A DNA stretch of 6,898 nucleotides from an uncultured Clostridia bacterium (GTDB lineage Bacteria > Bacillota > Clostridia > Oscillospirales > Ruminococcaceae): the NCBI GenBank assembly GCA_947302065.1, contig CAMYUO010000099.1:1-6898 (forward strand), given 5' to 3'. Shown here piece by piece: positions 1 to 5,904 of this stretch; position 1 is the first letter of the stretch, and each line of letters opens with the position of its first letter. The notes under the pieces are model-generated. The model was given only the letters and a program-made list of their open reading frames with translations, ran no database searches and was not told the DNA's origin. A program made the translations under genes and the position numbers.

Positions 1-21
1 CCTTATTGAACCGCACATAAG

Positions 22-57
22 AAAACAGACAATGCCGAGGCTGGCACTGTCTGTTTT
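22..57 (-). terminator. Intrinsic terminator of the ilvA-ridA operon, possibly bidirectional
   Basis: A 12-bp stem (25-36 with 43-54) and a 6-base loop lie about 20 bases beyond the ridA stop. The single non-Watson-Crick position (A32 opposite C47 on the plus strand) becomes a G-U wobble in minus-strand RNA, so the fold is better when read leftwards. The minus-strand U-run is short (four U then C). On the plus strand the stem is followed by eight T, so the same hairpin could also stop a converging gene located left of the window. Confidence 0.8.
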
Positions 58-77
58 TTTATGCTATATTGGGTTTA

Positions 78-452
78 TCAGAGTTCTGCGATGACCTCGA
101 CTTCAACGAGGACGTCCTTGGGGAGCTCCTTAGCTGCGACGCAGCTTCTTGCCGGCTTAGATGTGAAATACTCGCCGTAGATGCCATTGAACGCTGCAAA
201 GTCGGACATATTCTTCAAAAAGCACACTGTCTTGACAGCCTTTGAGATGTCGCTGCCTGCTGCTTCGAGCAGATTTTTGAGGTTCTTGCAGACCTGATGT
301 GTCTGCTCCTCGATGGTAACTGCGTCAACGTTTCCTGTTGCCGGGTCGATAGCTATCTGACCTGATGTGAAAACGAGGTTTCCGACTACCTTTGCCTGTG
401 AATAAGGTCCGATAGCGTCGGGTGCATTTTTTGTGTAGATCGTTTCTGCCAT
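78..452 (-). CDS. ridA: RidA family 2-iminobutanoate/2-iminopropanoate deaminase
   Basis: This is a full-length 124-residue member of the RidA (YjgF/YER057c/UK114) family, which is usually 120-130 residues and forms cytosolic trimers. The family hydrolyses the unstable enamine/imine products of PLP dehydratases, such as 2-iminobutanoate from threonine dehydratase, to 2-oxo acids and ammonia, preventing damage to other PLP enzymes. Visible signatures are GPYSQA near residue 15 with Tyr17, the family C-terminal block PARSCVAAKELP around residues 100-111 with the substrate-binding Arg102, and Glu117 in VEVEVIAEL. Arg and Glu keep the 15-residue spacing of enteric RidA (Arg105/Glu120). The start at 452 follows a strong AAAGGAG site that overlaps the stop of the preceding gene. 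It is the last gene of the ilvA operon, six bases after the unknown gene, so it should be co-regulated by the T-box. Confidence 0.96.
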   Translation of the reverse strand: MAETIYTKNAPDAIGPYSQAKVVGNLVFTSGQIAIDPATGNVDAVTIEEQTHQVCKNLKNLLEAAGSDISKAVKTVCFLKNMSDFAAFNGIYGEYFTSKPARSCVAAKELPKDVLVEVEVIAEL

Positions 453-458
453 TTTAAA

Positions 459-818
459 CTACTCCTTTGTATTTGATTTGTATTTTTCATTCTGATCCCA
501 TATCCAATTACTCAGCATGACATCGCAAGCCTCACAGCCGCCATACACCTTGCTTTTCCAATTGTCTTTGAGCCACTGTGTGCTTATTGCTTTTACATTC
601 TCTGCCTGCGCTTCTTTCGGAAGCACATATTCAAGGCTGCCCGAATGGTAGCCCGAGATACAGTAAAATGCAAAGTCGCTGCGGTCTGCTTTGCCTGCAA
701 GGTACTGGCACAGCATAAAGTCGACAGGCTCTTTATCGAACGGGTACTCACCCGTGAAGGTGAACACTATGCCCGCACCAAGAAAAGGCTCGTCACACTC
801 TGTAAGTCTGATTTTCAT
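459..818 (-). CDS. Uncharacterised 119-residue protein between ilvA and ridA, possibly immunity-protein-like
   Basis: I do not firmly recognise this gene. It encodes a small, soluble, mildly acidic protein with no signal peptide or membrane helix. The N-terminal half is rich in beta-forming and aromatic residues. Visible marks are SGYHSG (55-60), an aromatic block WLKDNW (82-87), VYGGCEACDV with a CxxC pair (Cys95, Cys98) and a Trp-rich tail (SNWIWDQ). The WLxxNW block recalls my memory of some small polymorphic-toxin immunity families (Imm45-like), but I cannot confirm this without a profile search and no toxin gene is nearby. The start lies two bases after the ilvA stop and no good Shine-Dalgarno sequence precedes it (AATAAGTAATT), so translation probably depends on coupling to ilvA. 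The short spacing to both neighbours argues for a real gene in the operon, but the link to isoleucine metabolism is only positional. Confidence 0.85.
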   Translation of the reverse strand: MKIRLTECDEPFLGAGIVFTFTGEYPFDKEPVDFMLCQYLAGKADRSDFAFYCISGYHSGSLEYVLPKEAQAENVKAISTQWLKDNWKSKVYGGCEACDVMLSNWIWDQNEKYKSNTKE

Positions 819-820
819 AA

Positions 821-2023
821 TTACTTATTGACGATATTGAAGCCTTTGTCTTTAAGAGCTTTTCTTATCTGCTTGATATGAGCGTAGTCTCTTGTTTCAA
901 GCACTATGCGCAGCAGGCAGTCGGTGATATCGCTGTCCTCGCTGGCTCTTTCGTGGTGGATAGAAACAACGTTTCCGCCGAGGTCGGAGATGATTGCCGA
1001 AACGCCTTTGAGCTGACCCGGCTTATCTTCGAGCTGGATAGTCATTGTATCGCTTCTGCCTGACTTGAGCAGACCTCTCTTGATGACTCTTGAAAGTATC
1101 GTAACGTCGATATTTCCGCCCGAAACGAGACAAACGACTTTCTTGCCCTTGATATCGGGAATCTTATTGAACATAACAGCTGCAACGGAAACAGCGCCTG
1201 CGCCCTCGGCGATGAGCTTCTGGTTCTCGATGAGGTGGAGGATAGCAGATGATACCTCGTCGTCGGTGACTGTTACCATGCCGTCAACGTACTTTGAGCA
1301 ATACTCGAAAGTATTGACGCCAGGCTCTTTTACCTTGATGCCGTCGGCGATGGTGTGGACGTTATCGAGGCACTTTATCTTGCCCTCGGCGAGAGACTCG
1401 ACCATTGACGGTGCGCCTGTTGCCTGAACGCCATAGACTCTGATGCTCGGGCGGAGCTGTTTGATAGCAAATGCGACTCCCGAGATAAGTCCGCCGCCGC
1501 CGACAGGGACAACGACAACGTCGCAGTCGGAGACCTCGTTGAGTATCTCAAGACCGATAGTGCCCTGACCTGCGATGACGTTTTCATCATCGAACGGGTG
1601 GACGAATGTATAGCCCTTTTCGTCACGCTGTCTGATAGCCTCGGCATAGGCGTCGTCATAGACACCGGGAACGAGGCATATCTCTGCGCCGTAGCTCTTT
1701 GTTGCCTCGACCTTGGAGATAGGTGCTCCGTCGGGCAGGCAGATAACAGACTTTATACCGCTTTTCTGCGCTGCAAGTGCAACGCCCTGTGCGTGATTTC
1801 CTGCAGAGCAGGCAACAACGCCGTGTGACTTCTCCTCCTCGGTGAGCTGGGAGATCTTATAGTAAGCACCTCTCACCTTGAATGAGCCTGTGATCTGAAG
1901 ATTTTCTGTTTTCAGATAGGTCTGCACCTCGGGGTTTATCTGCGGTGCATAGATGCAGGCAGTTGGTCTGATGACCTCTTTGAGTACCTTTGATGCGTCA
2001 AAAACCTTGTCTAATGTCAGCAT
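821..2023 (-). CDS. ilvA: Threonine ammonia-lyase (threonine dehydratase), PLP-dependent, with C-terminal ACT domain
   Basis: It converts L-threonine to 2-oxobutanoate and ammonia through an enamine/imine intermediate, the entry step of isoleucine synthesis. The 400-residue length fits the medium ACT-domain form, which is closer to the catabolic TdcB type than to the long IlvA with two regulatory ACT-like repeats. PLP fold marks run in order: GSFKVRGA with the Schiff-base Lys49, SAGNHAQG (73-80), the phosphate-binding glycine loop VGGGGL (174-179) and SGGN (301-304). The C-terminal ACT domain spans roughly 325-398 and opens with LEDKPGQL; it probably senses an amino acid, though the ligand cannot be read from sequence. 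The start at 2023 has a GAGGG site eight bases upstream. It is the first gene of the T-box operon, with the unknown gene and ridA downstream. An apparently intact, ordinary enzyme; whether the main flux is biosynthetic or catabolic is open, but the isoleucine T-box favours biosynthesis. Confidence 0.95.
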   Translation of the reverse strand: MLTLDKVFDASKVLKEVIRPTACIYAPQINPEVQTYLKTENLQITGSFKVRGAYYKISQLTEEEKSHGVVACSAGNHAQGVALAAQKSGIKSVICLPDGAPISKVEATKSYGAEICLVPGVYDDAYAEAIRQRDEKGYTFVHPFDDENVIAGQGTIGLEILNEVSDCDVVVVPVGGGGLISGVAFAIKQLRPSIRVYGVQATGAPSMVESLAEGKIKCLDNVHTIADGIKVKEPGVNTFEYCSKYVDGMVTVTDDEVSSAILHLIENQKLIAEGAGAVSVAAVMFNKIPDIKGKKVVCLVSGGNIDVTILSRVIKRGLLKSGRSDTMTIQLEDKPGQLKGVSAIISDLGGNVVSIHHERASEDSDITDCLLRIVLETRDYAHIKQIRKALKDKGFNIVNK

Positions 2024-2049
2024 AGCTTTTCCCTCTTTTTTAGAATAAT

Positions 2050-2081
2050 AAAAAATCTCCGCCCCTTTGCAGAGGCGAAGA
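2050..2081 (-). terminator. Regulated terminator of the T-box leader
   Basis: An 11-bp stem (2081-2071 with 2066-2056, two G-U pairs) is closed by a GCAA tetraloop (GNRA type) and followed by six U. Its 5' arm shares the CUCU segment that can instead pair with the AGAG of the T-box sequence, giving the expected mutually exclusive antiterminator. It sits 27 bases before the ilvA start. Besides attenuating ilvA, it is the first clear hairpin-plus-U-tract after the upstream lipoprotein gene. Confidence 0.9.
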
Positions 2082-2361
2082 GAAACTTACTCCGTGTTAC
2101 CACTCTGATTGCACACGCCGCATAGCGACCTGTACCGCTCGTGCTCGTTAACGGTGAGTGACCGTGCCTGCTTACTTTTTATGTTCGGCAGACCGACTCG
2201 GGAATGATCCTGCAAAGGCTGTCCTTACGGCGTCGCACCGACCCGCCGCTCTCTGAAAGGATGTTGTCCTAAGCACCTTTTCCGTCAAAGTCTTTTTATG
2301 ATATATATTCGATTCATCTCGGAGCAAAGCCCGATGTAAGCTCGCTTAATATCGGCTATAT
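2050..2361 (-). promoter_or_regulatory. T-box riboswitch leader of ilvA, probable isoleucine specifier (AUC)
   Basis: A leader of about 310 nt between the promoter and ilvA carries T-box landmarks in order. Stem I spans 2292-2191, with an internal loop near its base compatible with the usual kink-turn. The AGAG bulge is at 2254-2249. A CGGCG/CGCCG stem is capped by the conserved-looking loop GGUCGGUGCGA (2243-2233). Small helices follow at 2165-2151 and 2143-2114. The T-box element AGAGUGGUAACACGG (2106-2092) leads into the terminator. The 3' side of the specifier region reads GGAUCAUUCC; AUC at 2208-2206, followed by a purine, is the best specifier, matching tRNA-Ile(GAU). The T-box bulge UGGU (2102-2099) implies a discriminator base A, which suits tRNA-Ile. 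Uncharged tRNA-Ile would stabilise the antiterminator and allow ilvA, the unknown gene and ridA to be transcribed. The T-box class is secure; the specifier is inferred from a hand-drawn fold. Confidence 0.9.
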
Positions 2362-2366
2362 CATAG

Positions 2367-2395
2367 ATTATAGCACCAGTATCCGCAATTGTCAA
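2367..2395 (-). promoter_or_regulatory. Consensus sigma-A promoter of the ilvA T-box operon
   Basis: The -35 is TTGACA (2395-2390) and the -10 is TATAAT (2372-2367), separated by exactly 17 bases. Both hexamers are perfect consensus, and transcription should start near 2361-2359. Such a strong unregulated promoter suits control by premature termination downstream. The -35 begins only 18 bases past the stop of the upstream lipoprotein gene. Confidence 0.93.
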
Positions 2396-2412
2396 GCGCC
2401 GTGCGCATTTTT

Positions 2413-3693
2413 TCATTTTGGTATGACCTTTATCTGCATTATCTTTTCGTAAAGCTCTTTGCCCTTTTCGTAGGCGCTTGCGTTGTTATATGCTACCTCG
2501 TCGCCTGCGGCGAAAAATGCTGCACGCATTTCGTCGTTTTCAAGGAACGGATCCATGATGCCGATAGAGGAATCCTCCTGCATACGCTTGGTAGCGACCG
2601 ACTGGATATCGCTGAGCATATCTCTCGAGGCGAGGACTTCCTGCGCCGATTTGCTAAGCGGCACGCCTTTTTCGGTGCCCTGAAGGATAGCCATATCCTC
2701 GCTGTTGAGCAGGTAATCGACCAGCTCGGCACATTTGCCCGGCTCTTTGGTATCAGCCTTGATGCAGTAAAGCGCCATAGGCCGCTTATACCAGCCGCAG
2801 TCTGTCAGGCTGTTGAGGCGAGGCGGTGTGCCCAGCGAGATGTTCGCAGAGCTTGCGTTCACGCCCGTGTTGCTGGAAAAATAGCTCTCGACCTCGGATA
2901 TCCAGCAGGCGATGCCGGCGGCTTTGTTGTTATAAAAATCGGTATGGTTGAACTCGCCAGGTCGTGATGTGACATTGCAGTCGATGAGCTTTTTATAGAA
3001 CTCGAGCATTACCTTGAATTCTTCTGCGGTATACTGCATTCTGCCCTGCTCGCTGAACATGGGTTTGCCCGTTTTCTGCTCGGTATAGGCAACGCAGGAG
3101 AACCACATTGATTTTTCGCTCATTTCCATTGCATATACGCCCTCTGACCTGAGCCTTTCGCCGAGCTTGAACAGGTCGTCCCACGTTTTCGGCTCGGAAT
3201 AGCCGTAGCGTCTGAGGGTATCGGCGTTATAGAAGAAGTTTATCGAATTGAGCGAGGTGGGTATGCCTATGAGCTTGCCGTCGACCTCGCCGAGCTTCAA
3301 CTGCTCTTCGGTATAATTATCAAGATGTATGGTATCTTTGAGCGAATACAGATCGTAGAACTCATATCCCTGCGAAGCATACTCGTGCAGCCAGCAATAC
3401 TGCAGCTGCATTGTGTCGCTGACCATATCCGCTGCTATGTCGGTATCGAGCATTTTCTTATAGCCCGAAAGCTCACTGAATTTCGGCGTTATCTCGACGT
3501 TATGCTCCTTGCCGTATTTTTCGAGAGCCTCTATCGTATATCCGCTTCGCACGTCGTTTCCCCACCAGCTGAACGACAGCTTTGCGGTGGTATGGCGCTT
3601 ATCGACGTTATACTGGTCGAGCAGCTCACAGCCCGAGAAGGACAGAGCCATTACGGCTGCGATAAGCACGCTCAAAATCTTTTTCTTAGCCAC
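2413..3693 (-). CDS. Extracellular solute-binding lipoprotein (ABC family 1, probably sugar-binding), GTG start
   Basis: The 426-residue protein has a lipoprotein signal peptide: basic AKKK, a hydrophobic stretch and a lipobox-like LSFSGC with Cys22 as the predicted lipidated residue. The mature part resembles family 1 (sugar-type) binding proteins: a first beta strand LSFSWWGND (39-47), VDGKLIGIPTS around 137-147, NFFYNADTL near 152-160, PKTWDDLFKLGERL (168-181) and a C-terminal helix region with EKGVPLSKSA (341-350). I chose GTG at 3693 because AAAGGAGG sits seven bases upstream. An ATG at 3717 overlaps the previous stop (ATGA), but would place that ribosome site inside the gene and lengthen the signal peptide with a Gly-rich lead. 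The gene follows the membrane receptor by 20 bases. No permease or ATPase is adjacent, so it may share a remote ABC transporter or act as a ligand-presenting subunit for the receptor. The ligand is unknown. Confidence 0.88.
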   Translation of the reverse strand: MAKKKILSVLIAAVMALSFSGCELLDQYNVDKRHTTAKLSFSWWGNDVRSGYTIEALEKYGKEHNVEITPKFSELSGYKKMLDTDIAADMVSDTMQLQYCWLHEYASQGYEFYDLYSLKDTIHLDNYTEEQLKLGEVDGKLIGIPTSLNSINFFYNADTLRRYGYSEPKTWDDLFKLGERLRSEGVYAMEMSEKSMWFSCVAYTEQKTGKPMFSEQGRMQYTAEEFKVMLEFYKKLIDCNVTSRPGEFNHTDFYNNKAAGIACWISEVESYFSSNTGVNASSANISLGTPPRLNSLTDCGWYKRPMALYCIKADTKEPGKCAELVDYLLNSEDMAILQGTEKGVPLSKSAQEVLASRDMLSDIQSVATKRMQEDSSIGIMDPFLENDEMRAAFFAAGDEVAYNNASAYEKGKELYEKIMQIKVIPK

Positions 3694-3713
3694 TGCTCTG
3701 CCTCCTTTGTGTG

Positions 3714-5207
3714 TCATTTCTTGTCCTTGTCGTCTGATGCGAGATCCTTGAAGAACCTGCACTTGCAGGCACGGGTCTGCGTGCTGTCCTCGAGGGCAGC
3801 CTTTGCGTTCTCATAGAGGGTATCGTAATCGTCGCTGTCGTCCGGGTAGATGGCTGCGCCTATTGCACAGCGTATCATGCCTCTTTCGTTTTCAAGCTCG
3901 AGCTTGTCAAGTTCCTCTTCGAGCTGGCGGATATTCGCTTTCATGCGGTCGTGGGCTTTGAAGAGGTTAAAGTCGGTGAAGTCTGCAAGCACGGCAAACT
4001 CGTTCTCTCCTGTTTTGCCGACGGTATTGTTCTTGCCGTACATTTCACGCAGCACGCCTGTGACCTTTACCATTGCTTCGTCAACGGCGTTCTCGCCGTA
4101 GTTCTCGCTGATAAGCTCGTAGTTTTTGATGCGAACGAGCATCAGCACCATAGTTGTGCCGTTGATACAGCTGTCTATCTTGCCGACGATGACGTTTTCA
4201 AGCGCTTCGTTCATGATAAGACCTGTGAGACGGTCGATGTTGTTTGTCGAATAGCCGCCGCGGTAGATGATATTATCGGGCATTCTCGCTGAGGAGAACA
4301 GCACGCCGATGAATGCGACAATCACAACTGCGGCGAGCAGGATAAGGCTGCAGTACATCATTATGCGCAGGTAGCGTGAGTTTCTGGCAGAAAAGTCGGA
4401 AACGGTGATAACGTGCCAGCTGTCGCCGCACTGTGCTGAACCTGCGGTATATTTGAGGGTGTCGATGACGACAGGCTCGCCGTCCTGCCACTCGTTTTTA
4501 AGTTTTCTGAGCGCTTCGTCGGAGACGTCGGTGCGGTTGACCGAGAAGATGACGTTTCCGCTGTCGTCGGTCATAAGAAAGCTGAGGTTATCGGCGCTCG
4601 GCTCAGGGAAGATCGTTTTCATCTCGCTTGTGAACATAGAGCTGACGGAAACCGTGCCTGCATTAATCGTCCTGACGAGATAGAGCCTTTCATAGTCGCC
4701 GTCGATACCTGTTATCCATGCGCTCTGTTTGTTTTTAAGATAGCCTCTGACCGTTTCGTACATATTTCCGCCGAAAAACTCGTTGGTAGACTTTGAGACT
4801 CTGCCGACAGTATGGTTATTGGCATAGAGGAAGAAAAAGTCGTTATAGTTATCTGCCGAGCTGAGCGACTCGAGGAAGTCGGCGATGTCCTTTTCTTTTT
4901 GCAGGGTCTCGTAGCTTCCGCCGTGGCTGTAGACCGATGCGTCATAGCTGACGATAGTTTTTCTCAGGAAAACTCGTGAAGAGATGTCCTCGAGCTTATG
5001 GAGCTTTGAGGCTGCGCCTCTGGCAAGCTGGTTATTCATCGCATAGACGTTGTCTCTGCTCTCCTCGGTATTCTGCTGCAATATCAGATAGTTGCCCAGC
5101 AGCATCGTGATGATAAACACAACGGTGATTATCAAGCCGCTGGCTATTGCTGTTCTGCGCCTTGCGGCAGCAACTTTACTGACTGCTTTTGCGCTTGTGT
5201 TTTTCAT
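3714..5207 (-). CDS. Membrane receptor with extracytoplasmic sensor domain and degenerate GGDEF domain
   Basis: A 497-residue protein. A basic N-terminus (ARRRTA) precedes membrane helix 1 (about 22-43), an extracytoplasmic region (about 45-280, possibly Cache-like), helix 2 (about 282-304) and a cytoplasmic GGDEF-fold domain (about 322-487) that opens with IDRLTGL. Aligned without gaps to the diguanylate cyclase PleD, key positions have changed. The signature is GENEF (400-404), so the metal-binding acid is Asn402. The strand-1 metal Asp is Arg359. The guanine-contacting Asn is Ser367, while the guanine-contacting Asp is kept as Asp376. The inhibitory RxxD site is GKNN (391-394). Cyclic di-GMP synthesis is therefore unlikely; the domain may bind nucleotide, dimerise or signal through partners. 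The start at 5207 follows a GGGGTG site and lies 14 bases after the phosphoesterase stop. The binding lipoprotein gene comes immediately after it, which suggests a ligand-receptor pair. Confidence 0.88.
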   Translation of the reverse strand: MKNTSAKAVSKVAAARRRTAIASGLIITVVFIITMLLGNYLILQQNTEESRDNVYAMNNQLARGAASKLHKLEDISSRVFLRKTIVSYDASVYSHGGSYETLQKEKDIADFLESLSSADNYNDFFFLYANNHTVGRVSKSTNEFFGGNMYETVRGYLKNKQSAWITGIDGDYERLYLVRTINAGTVSVSSMFTSEMKTIFPEPSADNLSFLMTDDSGNVIFSVNRTDVSDEALRKLKNEWQDGEPVVIDTLKYTAGSAQCGDSWHVITVSDFSARNSRYLRIMMYCSLILLAAVVIVAFIGVLFSSARMPDNIIYRGGYSTNNIDRLTGLIMNEALENVIVGKIDSCINGTTMVLMLVRIKNYELISENYGENAVDEAMVKVTGVLREMYGKNNTVGKTGENEFAVLADFTDFNLFKAHDRMKANIRQLEEELDKLELENERGMIRCAIGAAIYPDDSDDYDTLYENAKAALEDSTQTRACKCRFFKDLASDDKDKK

Positions 5208-5221
5208 TTATACACCCCATA

Positions 5222-5902
5222 TCAGCCGTCGAATTCAACGGTTATATTGCATATCTCGGCGTGTGTGCCCACACGCATGAACGGTCCGTACACGCCCACT
5301 CCCGATGTCACGATACTTGTCATATTGTCCTTTTTCAGTTCGCCGTATGGGTTTTCCCATATCATATGCACCGCAACGGTCAGCGGGAAGAACTGTCCGT
5401 CGTGGGTATGTCCGCTAAGGTCGAGGTCTGCGCCTGCGTCGGCGGTTTCCTGCAATTCGTCAGGTTCGTGGGCGATAACAAAGACAGGCTTTGACTTATC
5501 AAGGTCTTTGGTGAGGTCGTCTATCGAGGCTCTTGAGCCGTCATCGGTGCCGGGCTTGTCACGGTCACGTCTGCCGACGATATAGAACTTATTATCGACG
5601 AGGACGCTTTCGTCATAGAGGACTTTTATCCCGCAGGAATCGACGAAGTCCTGCATCTGCTCGGACAGTGCGGGAGACTCACCCCACGAGAATGTAAATC
5701 CCATTAATATTTTTTCCTCGATATCGTGGTTGCCCATCGTGGCATAGACGCCGTACTTGCTTTTGATGCGGTGGAACTGCTCTTTGATGCCGTCGGGGTC
5801 GTCGAGGCTGTCGTAGCTGTTATCGAAGATATCGCCTGCGATAACGACGAGGTCGGCGTCCTGCTCGTTTATGAGGTCGACCATTTTGGTCATATGGTGC
5901 AC
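5222..5902 (-). CDS. Catalytic portion of the broken metallophosphoesterase
   Basis: This 226-residue frame carries most of the calcineurin-like active site. It has IAGDIFDN (residues 21-28, metal-bridging Asp24), MGNHD (56-60, the catalytic Asn-His pair), VIAHEPDE with His145, and SGHTHDGQF (163-171), then the family's late strand TSGVGVYGP. Only the leading D-x-H motif is missing, because it lies across the deletion. A GTG at 5902 is the first possible start and an ATG follows at 5893, but neither has a good ribosome binding site, so independent translation would be weak. Without the first Asp-His pair, hydrolysis is unlikely. Related membrane enzymes act on phosphoester lipids or cell-envelope substrates; the substrate here is unknown. 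Confidence 0.8.
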   Translation of the reverse strand: MHHMTKMVDLINEQDADLVVIAGDIFDNSYDSLDDPDGIKEQFHRIKSKYGVYATMGNHDIEEKILMGFTFSWGESPALSEQMQDFVDSCGIKVLYDESVLVDNKFYIVGRRDRDKPGTDDGSRASIDDLTKDLDKSKPVFVIAHEPDELQETADAGADLDLSGHTHDGQFFPLTVAVHMIWENPYGELKKDNMTSIVTSGVGVYGPFMRVGTHAEICNITVEFDG

Positions 5903-5904
5903 GC

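Noticed and set aside
2191..2292. Threonine specifier for the T-box
   Set aside because: The expected 3' side of the specifier region (GGAUCAUUCC) contains no threonine codon (ACN), while AUC followed by a purine fits isoleucine, and the UGGU bulge agrees with tRNA-Ile.
2396..2413. GCGC-CGT-GCGC hairpin followed by six T on the plus strand
   Set aside because: The stem is only four pairs and no plus-strand gene needs termination there. On the minus strand it has no U-tract.
2389..2967. Open frame of 192 codons on the plus strand opposite the lipoprotein gene
   Set aside because: It is antisense to a well-supported gene, has no ribosome site and no family-like motif, and it starts across the ilvA promoter. 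It is a shadow of the minus-strand codon usage.
3325..3816. Open frame of 163 codons on the plus strand across the lipoprotein/receptor junction
   Set aside because: It runs antisense across two real genes without a start signal, and its composition reflects the opposite strand.
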